From: an uncultured Phocaeicola sp. | GTDB lineage: Bacteria > Bacteroidota > Bacteroidia > Bacteroidales > Bacteroidaceae | DNA length: 64,000 bases | Direction of reading: 5' to 3' | Assembly (NCBI GenBank): GCA_944320135.1 | Contig: CALUGI010000006.1 | Span: forward strand, 1 to 64,000 | The notes under the pieces: generated by a model | Seen by the model: only the letters and a program-made list of their open reading frames with translations | Told to the model about the DNA's origin: nothing | Databases searched by the model: none | Position numbers and translations under genes: made by a program | In this document: in pieces, positions 1 through 7,182 of the stretch | How the letters are laid out: each line of letters begins with the position of its first letter | Position numbering within the stretch: the stretch's first letter is position 1

Positions 1-349
1 TTCCTCCGCCCTTTCCGCTACGCTCCAAGGACGGAGGAAGGAGGTCGCGGAGTTGCACTTCTAACTTGACGGTAGTCTCCGGATGTAAAACCTCTATAAA
101 CCAACGGTTCGTTCATTTCGTTCATTTAACTGACCCGTAGGGGCAGACCCGTGTGTCTGCCCGACAACGCCATGTCAATGTATCCGGGCGGACACACGGG
201 TCCGCCCCTACGGACCAATAACATATCGAAAGAAATAATATCTTAAATGGAATAGCCGTTACGCTCCAACGAGAAATGGGGATTCTGAAACCGCACAGAT
301 GTAACGAAATTGTAAATGGGAATTTATGATGTACATTGAAATAATTTCC
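1..349. other. Intergenic region, no gene seen
   Basis: I see no credible coding region here. The reading frames that cross it have no family resemblance and run through a palindrome. The stretch holds a short inverted repeat near its left end (CCTCCG near 3 against CGGAGG near 35), a tandem GTTCATTTC-like repeat near 110-128, and the large palindrome described separately at 135-213. It ends at the promoter of the sigma-factor gene. Confidence 0.6.
135..213. repeat. Intergenic palindromic repeat element
   Basis: Two 29-base arms (135-163 and 185-213) are reverse complements with two mismatches, separated by a 21-base loop. Each arm runs from CCGTAGGGGC to GTCTGCCCG or its complement. A partial copy of the arm end (CCGTAGGGGCTGCCCCTAC) lies near 1006-1024, at the edge of the decayed region. 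High-identity palindromes of this sort occur as dispersed intergenic repeats in Bacteroidales. Whether this one is transcribed or mobile cannot be told from the window. Confidence 0.8.
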
Positions 350-357
350 TACTTTTG
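350..357 (+). promoter_or_regulatory. Promoter -7 box of the ECF sigma gene
   Basis: TACTTTTG matches the Bacteroides -7 consensus TAnnTTTG. It would start transcription near 364, which rules out start codons before that point and supports the ATG at 391. Confidence 0.55.
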
Positions 358-390
358 CAGAGTGCATTTTTGGTAGAAGATAAAAACCAC

Positions 391-972
391 ATGAACGAAA
401 AGCAAATATTTGACGAAGCGTATAAATTGTATTACAACAAATGCCTGTTGTTTGCACGCTCTTATACTCATGATGCAGAGGAAGCCGAAGACATTGTAGC
501 GGATGCCATGATTGTATTGTGGGAGAAACTGTGCAATGCAGAAGAAATAGGTGCCGTACTGCCTTTCCTCATGGGAGTGGTCCGCAATAAGATTCTTCAA
601 TATTTCCGGAGAGAATCATTCAAGCTCAAACTTTATTCACACATTGAAGACGAGAAAGCGAGAGAACTCCAGTTACGTATCTCCGCATTGGAAGAATGCA
701 ACCCCCAGCATTTGTATGGCATGGATGTTCAAAACATTCTCAAAGAATCTTTGAAAACGATGAGCAAACAAACAAGACATGTCTTTTTATTGAGCCGCTT
801 TGAGCACAAGACAAATGAAGAAATCGCCCAAGAGCTCGGAATCGGAGTGAAAGGAGTGGAATACCATATTTCAAAAGCATTGAAAAAACTCAGAATCGCC
901 TTCAAGGACTTCTATTCCCTTCTCGACCTGCTCCTTTCTTTTTCTTTACTGTTGCTTTTCTGCCATTTCTAA
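391..972 (+). CDS. ECF-type RNA polymerase sigma factor
   Basis: A sigma-70 family factor of about 193 residues that would direct RNA polymerase to a small set of promoters. Region 2 is seen near residues 8-75, including the acidic DAEEAEDIV stretch and VLWEKL. Region 4 lies near 125-175 with the helix-turn-helix NEEIAQELGIGVKGVEYHIS. The start is set at the ATG at 391 because the promoter box at 350-357 leaves no room for an earlier one. The C-terminus is an unusual leucine- and phenylalanine-rich tail (LLDLLLSFSLLLLF). In Bacteroidota such factors usually sit beside a FecR-type anti-sigma gene and a TonB-dependent receptor. Here the downstream DNA is a patchwork of gene remnants and no FecR is seen, so its regulator may be lost or elsewhere. 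Confidence 0.88.
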   Translation: MNEKQIFDEAYKLYYNKCLLFARSYTHDAEEAEDIVADAMIVLWEKLCNAEEIGAVLPFLMGVVRNKILQYFRRESFKLKLYSHIEDEKARELQLRISALEECNPQHLYGMDVQNILKESLKTMSKQTRHVFLLSRFEHKTNEEIAQELGIGVKGVEYHISKALKKLRIAFKDFYSLLDLLLSFSLLLLFCHF

Positions 973-1020
973 AATCCGCAGGACATGCTTCTTGAATAAC
1001 AGAGCCCGTAGGGGCTGCCC

Positions 1021-1175
1021 CTACTCCGCATCGCGCGGTTTGGCGGCCGGAGCTTCATCCGGATAACCGAAAGCGATGCAATAAAGCGGCTGATAACCTT
1101 CGGGAATATTCAGGTGCTTCAAATAGTCAGCGGCCTCCGGCTCGGTCTGCATAAAGCGAATGGGAGAGCCCAGAC
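1021..1175 (-). pseudogene. Nitroreductase remnant (C-terminal end only)
   Basis: Read on the minus strand, about 50 codons ending in a TAG at 1021-1023 resemble the C-terminus of the nitroreductase family (GSPIRFMQTEPEAADYLKHL, then PEGYQPLYCIAFGYPDE). A TGA in the same frame just upstream and the absence of the rest of the fold show this is a broken piece. It is joined directly to an unrelated ribB fragment on the opposite strand. The identification rests on the typical C-terminal proline-glutamate-glycine-tyrosine segment and is reasonable rather than certain. Confidence 0.6.
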
Positions 1176-1193
1176 AGCAAAATCATATAACTT

Positions 1194-1337
1194 GTCGTTG
1201 TATTTCCACTGATGGGCAAGGACAACGGTGTGCTGGCACGCAACGGACATACGGAAGCCTTATTGGACTTGACCCGAATGGCAGGGCTTGCACCCGGAGG
1301 TGCCCTAATCGAAATCCTAAATAAAGACGGCATCATA
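1194..1337 (+). pseudogene. ribB remnant (dihydroxybutanone-phosphate synthase)
   Basis: About 45 codons match the core of 3,4-dihydroxy-2-butanone-4-phosphate synthase from riboflavin synthesis: VFPLMGKDNGVLARNGHTEA followed by LTRMAGLAPGGALIEI and NKDG. The GHTEA and the Asp-Leu-x-Arg-x-Ala-Gly-Leu pattern are the family's substrate-binding segment. There is no N-terminal half. At about position 1335 the reading continues without a stop into a DeoR-type helix-turn-helix, so the open frame at this point is an accidental fusion of two fragments. Confidence 0.65.
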
Positions 1338-1589
1338 GCACTCAATCAGAGAACACTAAAAATCATTAACCTGATTAGGAAAGACGGACATGCGAAAGTA
1401 CAGGAATTGAGCCGGATATTCAATGTGACTGATGTCACAATCCGGCAAGATTTGGAGGAGCTTGAAAAACAAGGTTTTGTTCTAAGGGAACACGGAGGGA
1501 CTTTTTTAAAAGATGCAGGTCCTTTCGCCAAAGCTGGAAAGGTATTCAATCAGACCCCCGTTTGGAGGAGAAAAGGCTAATAGCCAAAG
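1338..1589 (+). pseudogene. DeoR-family regulator remnant (HTH end)
   Basis: The frame that starts in the ribB piece continues into a DeoR-type N-terminal helix-turn-helix: IINLIRKDGHAKVQELSRIF, then VTIRQDLEELEKQGFVLREH and GGT. After about 1540 the similarity (RLEEKRLIAKE) moves to another frame, so a frameshift is present. The sugar-phosphate-binding domain that should follow is absent; topoisomerase sequence starts at about 1590. DeoR regulators normally have about 250 residues and only about 75 are left here. Confidence 0.65.
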
Positions 1590-2008
1590 AAAATTATAAT
1601 CGCGACATTGACAGACAAGCCCGCAGTGGGAAAAGAGATTGCAAAGGTGGTAGGCGCCATCAAGTGTGAAAACGGATACATGACCGGAAACGGCTACACC
1701 GTAGCGTGGACTTTCGGCAACATGCTCTCGCTCGCCATGCCTAAGAAATACGGGCATAGACGTTTGGAACAGGTTTTCCGCTACCCATACCGTTATTTAG
1801 GCTGCACCCTGCCGGTGAGCCGCCTTTGGATCTCGTCGCTCACGGACGAGGCCATCCGCAAAGGCATGGCGGACCTACCCGTACGGTGGACGAAGAGCGG
1901 GCAACGGAGCATCCCGCCATTATGATTACCGGCTTGTACCCCGAAGGGCTGACAGAAAAGGAACAGGAAGTCTATGGCCTTATCTTAGGACGGATGTTAG
2001 AAGCCTTC
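1590..2008 (+). pseudogene. topB: DNA topoisomerase III (topB) remnant
   Basis: Pieces of a type IA topoisomerase III remain. First comes the N-terminal Toprim start (KIIIATLTDKPAVGKEIAKV, then NGYMTGNGYTVAWTFGNMLS). It is followed by a jump to the segment RLWISSLTDEAIRKGMADL. In another frame comes EHPAIMITGLYPEGLT, then VYGLILGRMLEAF. A working enzyme has roughly 600-700 residues. Here about 140 codons survive, with internal deletions, at least one frameshift and no active-site tyrosine region. Topoisomerase III genes are often carried on Bacteroides conjugative and mobilizable elements, so this could be the scar of such an element. Confidence 0.75.
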
Positions 2009-3075
2009 ATTCCCGCTTGGAAAAGGAAACTTCACTGTCGGCACGCAAGACAGCTACACGCATACCTCACTCGATTACCACATGTTGAATGAACAGGTAA
2101 GCCAATACATTCCTTCCTCATTGACAGATGCCAAGCAGACATCCTCCGCCTTGTTCGCATCATGGGCACGGATGTTCGGCAAACTTTCTCTTTCTGTCGG
2201 TGCGAGATATGAATATGTCGATTATGATTTCCACGTGAACGGCAAACGCGATGAAGAAGCAAGCCGTCGCGACCATTTGCTCACGCCCGATGTATCGTTG
2301 ATTTATTCATTTAACGATGACGCACAAATTAGTCTGAGCTATAAATTGGCCACCGTGAAGCCGCCTTACTCGCAACTTACAGGTTCCCTTAGTTATACGG
2401 GACTGCACGAAATCGAAGGGGGCAATTCGGCCCTGCGCGACGAGAAGATGCACGACGTACAGTTGTTCGGCCTATGGAACGGATTTATGCTTCAAACTGG
2501 TTTTACACGGAGCCTCGATACGTATGCCTTTGTCAAGCAACTTTATCCGGCGGACAATCTTCAACTTCTTATGCACCCGGTGAATATCGATGTCTCGGCA
2601 CTCAATCTCTACCTCGTGTGGAGCAAACCCATTCGTTGTTGGACGCCCAATGCTACCCTCGGCATGTATAAGCAATGGCTGACACTTGACAATACATCTT
2701 ACAAGAAGCCAATATTCTCTCTTATTATTTTGACAATACATTTTCATTGCCGCATGGCTGGATGATTACAGCAAACTTCAATGGTCAACACAGGGAGACA
2801 TGCATACCAACCGCTTTGGCACGACGTGGTTTGCGACGGATGCGTCAGTTGGCAAGACTTTCTTTCATAAATCGTTGACGGTCAAACTGACGGCCACCGA
2901 TATTTTCAATACCGTCAACAACAACTGGACGATGAACACATACGGTGTCCTTGTGGATAAACACCAGAGTTACGACGGTCGCGGAATTTCACTCAACATC
3001 ATTTATAATTTCCAACCTCGTAAGAGCAAATATAAGGGCTCGTCAGCGGCAGAAGAAGAATTAAAACGTCTATAG
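2009..3075 (+). pseudogene. Outer-membrane beta-barrel protein remnant
   Basis: This is the C-terminal barrel of a TonB-receptor-like outer-membrane protein of the OMP_b-brl_3 type. It begins at FPLGKGNFTVGTQDSYTHTS, right after the topB fragment. Alternating aromatic and polar strands follow (KLSLSVGARYEYVDYDF, AQISLSYKLATVKPPY). It ends in a typical last strand near GISLNIIYNF and a short basic tail. The frame breaks near 2715 and again near 2795, where single-base changes interrupt the segments FDNTFSLPHGWMITANFNGQ and GDMHTNRFG. Signal peptide and plug domain are missing. It is a non-functional 3' fragment. Confidence 0.8.
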
Positions 3076-3116
3076 GAATGATGTTTGTTTTTTCTCAATA
3101 ATCTCTTTTGCAAGAA

Positions 3117-3164
3117 AAACACCCGACTTTACATTCCTGAGTGTAAAATCGGGCGTTTGTTTTG
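3117..3164. terminator. Bidirectional hairpin terminator
   Basis: An inverted repeat (ACCCGACTTTACA near 3121-3133 against TGTAAAATCGGG near 3142-3153) has a T-rich run on each side. It would end transcription of tRNA-Asp from the right and stop readthrough from the decayed segment on the left. Confidence 0.65.
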
Positions 3165-3191
3165 TAAAACATTAATTTCCAATGTTTATTG

Positions 3192-3265
3192 CGGTGCGTA
3201 CGGGACTCGAACCCGTGACCCCATGCGTGACAGGCATGTATTCTAACCAACTGAACTAACGCACC
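3192..3265 (-). tRNA. tRNA-Asp (anticodon GTC)
   Basis: The minus strand folds as a complete tRNA. The acceptor stem GGTGCGT pairs with ACGCACC, the D arm contains AGTTCAGTTGGTTAGAA, the anticodon stem CATGC/GCATG holds the loop CTGTCAC, and the T arm contains GGGTTCGAGTCCC. Anticodon GTC reads aspartate codons and the discriminator base is G, as expected for tRNA-Asp. The 3' CCA is not fully encoded, which is usual in Bacteroidota. There is no other tRNA beside it. Confidence 0.97.
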
Positions 3266-3307
3266 ATAAAGTCTTTGTTTCGTTGCTTTCTCTCTCGATT
3301 GCGGTTG

Positions 3308-3315
3308 CAAAGGTA
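3308..3315 (-). promoter_or_regulatory. Promoter -7 box for tRNA-Asp
   Basis: CAAAGGTA on the plus strand reads TACCTTTG on the minus strand, an exact TAnnTTTG match about 45 bases ahead of the tRNA 5' end. Confidence 0.6.
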
Positions 3316-3566
3316 CAACTTTTTTTCAATCCCGCAATATTTATCTTCGTTTTTTATAACAAAAAAAACAACTTTCCCGGCTAAAATGCGGACGCATTTG
3401 CCCGAAAGGACGCCCGCCCTTGATTTGGAAGACGGGCGTTCCGAAACATTCTTGCGGAGCGGCATTTCCGGGCATGACAAGCCTTCGCTTCTGCGAATTT
3501 CTGTCAGAACAATAGAGAAGCGGCAAACTTTCTGTCAGAAATATTAGCAAATTAATTATAATTCGC
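3316..3566. other. Intergenic region with GC-rich hairpin
   Basis: No gene is seen between tRNA-Asp and the his promoter. The stretch includes a hairpin at 3408-3442 (GGACGCCCG against CGGGCGTTCC). A similar GAACGCCCG-type hairpin occurs at 36134-36167. The open frames here have no recognisable similarity and seem to be chance. Confidence 0.5.
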
Positions 3567-3574
3567 TATTTTTG
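3567..3574 (+). promoter_or_regulatory. Promoter -7 box of the hisH operon
   Basis: TATTTTTG, an exact TAnnTTTG match, lies 36 bases before the hisH start and fixes that start at 3611 rather than further upstream. I do not see a clear -33 TTTG. Confidence 0.55.
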
Positions 3575-3610
3575 CAACATCATTTTCACCAATACAGAAA
3601 AAACAGAAGA

Positions 3611-4201
3611 ATGAAGGTAGCTATTATCAAATACAATGCCGGAAACATCTTTTCAGTGGACTACGCGCTGAAAAGGCTTGGAGCGGAACCGATTGTCACG
3701 GACGACAAGGAGATTTTGTCGAGCGCTGACAAGGTCATCTTTCCGGGAGTAGGAGAAGCTGAAACCACCATGAAGCATCTGCGCGCGAACGGACTCGACA
3801 AGCTGATAAAGAACTTGAAACAGCCGGTGTTGGGCATCTGCCTGGGGATGCAGCTGCTGTGCAGCCGCTCGGAAGAAGGCGATGCAGACTGCCTCGGTAT
3901 CTTCGACACGGAAGTGAAGCGGTTTTGCCCGCAACGGCACGAAGACAAAGTGCCGCACATGGGGTGGAATACGATTTCCAACACGAACAGCCGCCTCTTT
4001 GAAGGGTTCGCAAAAGAAGAGTTCGTGTATTTCGTACACAGCTATTACGTGCCGGTCAACGCATACACGGCGGCCACGACGGACTATATCCTGCCGTTCA
4101 GCGCCGCACTGCACAAAGACAATTTCTACGCCACCCAGTTTCATCCTGAAAAAAGCGGAGAAACAGGAGCAAGAATCCTCACGAACTTTTTGAATCTCTA
4201 A
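3611..4201 (+). CDS. hisH: Imidazole glycerol phosphate synthase, glutaminase subunit
   Basis: HisH hydrolyses glutamine and channels ammonia to HisF to make imidazole glycerol phosphate and AICAR in histidine synthesis. The 196-residue length is normal. The class I glutamine amidotransferase nucleophile is seen in GICLGMQLL (Cys near residue 79) and the His-Glu pair in TQFHPEKSG near the C-terminus. The N-terminal motif is YNAGNIFSV. The ATG at 3611 gives the canonical start MKVAIIKYNAGN. It is the first gene of hisH-hisA-hisF-hisIE, with short gaps between genes. The other histidine genes are not in this window. Confidence 0.97.
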   Translation: MKVAIIKYNAGNIFSVDYALKRLGAEPIVTDDKEILSSADKVIFPGVGEAETTMKHLRANGLDKLIKNLKQPVLGICLGMQLLCSRSEEGDADCLGIFDTEVKRFCPQRHEDKVPHMGWNTISNTNSRLFEGFAKEEFVYFVHSYYVPVNAYTAATTDYILPFSAALHKDNFYATQFHPEKSGETGARILTNFLNL

Positions 4202-4219
4202 CCCAAGAGCGAAAACGAC

Positions 4220-4942
4220 ATGATTGAACTGATTCCCGCCATCGACATCATCGACGGAAAATGCGTCCGGCTGTCGCAAGGCGAATACGACTCCAAGAAG
4301 ATTTACAACGAAAATCCGCTGGAAGTGGCGAAGGAATTTGAAGCCTGCGGACTGAAACGCCTGCACGTGGTCGACCTTGACGGAGCCGCTTCGAGCCATA
4401 TCGTCAATTACCGCACTCTCGAACTGCTGGCCGGACACACTGCGCTGGCCGTCGACTTCGGAGGGGGCATCAAAACGGACGAAGACCTCCGCATCGCCTT
4501 TGAAAGCGGAGCGAAAATGGTAACGCTGGGCAGCGTGGCAGTAAAGTCGCCCGATTTGTTCAGAGAGTGGCTGGCCGCATACGGAAGCGAACGCATCATC
4601 TTAGGAGCTGACGCGAAAGGCGGGAAAATCGCCGTCGGAGGGTGGAAAGAAGAAAGCGGAGAAGAACTGATGCCTTTCCTTGAACAATATATAAAGGATG
4701 GAGTGAGCCAAGTGCTCTGCACCGATATCAGCCGCGACGGAATGCTGCAAGGCCCCGCCACCGGACTCTATCGGGAAATCATGCAGGCTTTCCCCGACAT
4801 TCATCTGATTGCGAGCGGAGGGGTAAGCGGAACAGACGATATCCGCAGGCTGGACGAGGCCGGAATCCCTGCCGTAGTGTTCGGAAAAGCGCTGTATGAG
4901 GGACGCATCAAATTAGAAGAACTTGCCTCATTTATATCCTAA
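4220..4942 (+). CDS. hisA: ProFAR isomerase
   Basis: HisA is the (beta/alpha)8-barrel isomerase that converts ProFAR to PRFAR, the substrate of HisF and HisH. All 240 residues are present. The catalytic aspartate near the N-terminus is in IPAIDIIDGKCVRL and the second in CTDISRDGML (about residue 170). Phosphate-binding glycines are seen in VDFGGGIKT and IASGGVSG. It starts 18 bases after hisH and ends 21 bases before hisF, consistent with one transcript. Confidence 0.97.
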   Translation: MIELIPAIDIIDGKCVRLSQGEYDSKKIYNENPLEVAKEFEACGLKRLHVVDLDGAASSHIVNYRTLELLAGHTALAVDFGGGIKTDEDLRIAFESGAKMVTLGSVAVKSPDLFREWLAAYGSERIILGADAKGGKIAVGGWKEESGEELMPFLEQYIKDGVSQVLCTDISRDGMLQGPATGLYREIMQAFPDIHLIASGGVSGTDDIRRLDEAGIPAVVFGKALYEGRIKLEELASFIS

Positions 4943-4963
4943 CTTATATCTAAAACGCCGGAC

Positions 4964-5719
4964 ATGTTAGCAAAACGAATCATACCTTGCCTGGACATCA
5001 AAGACGGGCAGACTGTAAAGGGAACCAACTTCGTCAACCTTCGGCAAGCGGGCGACCCGGTGGAATTGGGGAAAGCCTACAGCCGCCAAGGGGCCGACGA
5101 ACTGGTCTATTTAGACATCACCGCCAGCCACGAGGGACGGAAAACATTCACCGAGCTCGTGAAGCGGATTGCTGCGGAGATAGACATTCCGTTTACCGTA
5201 GGCGGCGGAATCAACGAGCTGTCAGACGTAGACCGCCTGCTCAACGCGGGAGCCGACAAAGTGTCGGTCAACTCTGCCGCCCTGCGCAACCCGCAACTGA
5301 TTGACGACATCGCCAAGCATTTCGGCTCGCAGGTCTGCGTGGTGGCAATCGACGCCCGGCAGACTCCGCAAGGATGGAAATGCTACCTCAACGGAGGACG
5401 CATAGAAACCGAACGCCGCCTCATCGAATGGGCGCGCGAAGCCAACGGACGGGGAGCAGGAGAAATCTTGTTCACCAGCATGAACCACGACGGGGTGAAG
5501 ACGGGATACGCAAACGAGGCGCTGGCCGAGCTGTCGGACGCGCTCACGATTCCCGTCATCGCTTCGGGCGGGGCCGGAAGCATGGAGCACTTCCGCGACG
5601 CGTTCATAAGAGGAAAAGCAGACGCGGCATTGGCTGCAAGCGTTTTCCACTTCGGAGAAATACCGATACCGGAATTGAAACGATACCTTTGCAAGGAAGG
5701 CATCAACGTAAGACTGTAA
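4964..5719 (+). CDS. hisF: Imidazole glycerol phosphate synthase, cyclase subunit
   Basis: HisF is the barrel-shaped cyclase partner of HisH. The 251-residue length is normal. The catalytic aspartates are in [14 protein letters not shown] (N-terminal) and VVAIDAR (about residue 131). Both phosphate sites are seen in FTVGGGIN and VIASGGAGS. It shares the half-barrel fold of HisA just upstream, an ancient duplication known for this pair. Part of the his operon. Confidence 0.97.
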   Translation: MLAKRIIPCLDIKDGQTVKGTNFVNLRQAGDPVELGKAYSRQGADELVYLDITASHEGRKTFTELVKRIAAEIDIPFTVGGGINELSDVDRLLNAGADKVSVNSAALRNPQLIDDIAKHFGSQVCVVAIDARQTPQGWKCYLNGGRIETERRLIEWAREANGRGAGEILFTSMNHDGVKTGYANEALAELSDALTIPVIASGGAGSMEHFRDAFIRGKADAALAASVFHFGEIPIPELKRYLCKEGINVRL

Positions 5720-5741
5720 TTTAACTATATAAGGAACAAGT

Positions 5742-6356
5742 ATGATGGAATTAGATTTCGACAAAATGAACGGCCTCATCCCGGCCATCGTTCAAGACAA
5801 CTATACCCAGAAAGTGCTCATGCTGGGATTCATGAACAAGGAAGCCTATGAAAAAACCGTTGAAACGGGAAAAGTGACCTTCTTCAGCCGCACCAAGAAC
5901 CGCCTTTGGACGAAAGGAGAAGAAAGCGGCAACTTTCTGGACGTGGTTTCCGTCAAGGCAGACTGCGACAACGACACCTTGCTGATTATGGCCAACCCGC
6001 AAGGCCCGGTATGCCATAAAGGAACTGACACCTGCTGGGGAGAAAAAAACGAACAGGACATCATGTTTCTGAAGGAACTGCAGGACTTCATCGACAAACG
6101 CCACGAAGAAATGCCAGAGAAGTCGTACACGACCAGCCTCTTCAAGGCGGGAGTCAACAAAATGGCCCAAAAGGTAGGCGAAGAAGCAGTGGAAACCATC
6201 ATAGAGGCTTGCAACGGCACCGACGAACGCCTCATCTACGAAGGGGCCGACCTGCTCTACCACCTCATCGTGCTGCTCACCTCAAAAGGCTACCGCATCG
6301 AAGACCTTGCGCGCGAACTGAAGGAACGCCATAGCGAGAGCTGGAAAAAACACTGA
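5742..6356 (+). CDS. hisIE: Bifunctional PRA-CH hydrolase / PRA-PH pyrophosphatase
   Basis: A fusion of HisI (phosphoribosyl-AMP cyclohydrolase, about residues 1-105) and HisE (phosphoribosyl-ATP pyrophosphatase, about 110-204), steps 2 and 3 of histidine synthesis. HisI shows the metal-binding cysteines in KADCDNDTLL and GPVCHKGTDTCW. HisE shows KVGEEAVETIIEA and GADLLYHLIVLL, the helical MazG-like acidic motif. The start MMELDFDKMNGL is taken at the first ATG; the second Met is equally possible. It is the last his gene here. ftsE follows 15 bases later and may be co-transcribed. Confidence 0.96.
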   Translation: MMELDFDKMNGLIPAIVQDNYTQKVLMLGFMNKEAYEKTVETGKVTFFSRTKNRLWTKGEESGNFLDVVSVKADCDNDTLLIMANPQGPVCHKGTDTCWGEKNEQDIMFLKELQDFIDKRHEEMPEKSYTTSLFKAGVNKMAQKVGEEAVETIIEACNGTDERLIYEGADLLYHLIVLLTSKGYRIEDLARELKERHSESWKKH

Positions 6357-6371
6357 CAACTCAAATTCGGC

Positions 6372-7052
6372 ATGGAGAATCGAACGATTATATCTTACAA
6401 AGGAGTGGAAATAGATTTGCAGGCGCAAATCATCCTGTCCGGGCTTGACTTTGAAATAAAGGCGGGCGAGTTCGTGTATCTGACCGGGAAAGTGGGAAGC
6501 GGAAAAACCACCTTCCTGAAAACCGTCTACGGCGAAGTGGAAATCAAAGAAGGAACGGCACATGTGCTGGGATACGACATGCGTTCCCTCAAACGGAAAG
6601 ACATCCCTTCTCTGCGCCGGCGCCTGGGCATCGTGTTTCAAGACTTCCAGCTGCTTACCGACCGCACCGTACAAGAAAACTTGGCCTTCGTGCTCAAAGC
6701 CACCGGATGGAAAAACAAGGCCGACATCGACAACCGTATCCGCGAAGCGCTGGCTCAGGTAGGCATGGAAAACAAAGGCTACAAGATGCCCAACGAACTC
6801 TCCGGCGGCGAACAGCAGCGCATCGTCATCGCACGGGCAATACTGAACAAACCGGACATTATCCTTGCCGACGAGCCCACGGGAAATCTCGACGCGGAAA
6901 CCGGACGGAAAATCGTGGAACTGCTGAGAAGTATATGCGCGCAAGGTTCGGCCATCATCATGACCACGCACAACCTGAACCTGCTGAACGAATTTCCGGG
7001 AAAGGTGTACCGGTGCGAACAGCGACGCCTCATGCCGGCCGAACCCGCATGA
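6372..7052 (+). CDS. ftsE: FtsE-like ABC transporter ATP-binding protein
   Basis: An ABC ATPase of 226 residues that best fits FtsE, the cytoplasmic ATPase which drives FtsX to control cell-wall hydrolases at division. Visible motifs are Walker A (GKVGSGKTT, near residue 40), the Q-loop IVFQDFQLL, the signature [18 protein letters not shown], Walker [12 protein letters not shown] and the H-loop MTTHN. No ftsX lies beside it; lysC follows after 130 bases. The link with his genes is positional, 15 bases after hisIE. It could instead belong to the related LolD/MacB family, but the short protein and the [17 protein letters not shown] pattern favour FtsE. Confidence 0.8.
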   Translation: MENRTIISYKGVEIDLQAQIILSGLDFEIKAGEFVYLTGKVGSGKTTFLKTVYGEVEIKEGTAHVLGYDMRSLKRKDIPSLRRRLGIVFQDFQLLTDRTVQENLAFVLKATGWKNKADIDNRIREALAQVGMENKGYKMPNELSGGEQQRIVIARAILNKPDIILADEPTGNLDAETGRKIVELLRSICAQGSAIIMTTHNLNLLNEFPGKVYRCEQRRLMPAEPA

Positions 7053-7133
7053 TTCGCAAAGCGAAGATTCATTAAAAAAGAAAAACTAAAGGCGAATTTC
7101 GGCCAAAACCGCTAACAATCGGTGATTTATTCG

Positions 7134-7141
7134 TAAATTTG
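7134..7141 (+). promoter_or_regulatory. Promoter -7 box of the aspartate kinase gene
   Basis: TAAATTTG, an exact TAnnTTTG match 42 bases before the start codon. The intergenic gap behind ftsE supports a separate transcript. Confidence 0.5.
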
Positions 7142-7182
7142 CCGCAAATTATATTCACAAACAATTAAATTCGAAACGGAAA

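Noticed and set aside
3100-3610. Integrative element using tRNA-Asp as attachment site
   Set aside because: I find no integrase gene and no direct repeat of the tRNA 3' end in the window, only decayed fragments on one side.
3653-4438. Long minus-strand open frame opposite hisH and hisA
   Set aside because: It is the complement of two well-identified genes and has no recognisable domain; GC-rich codon use creates long shadow frames here.
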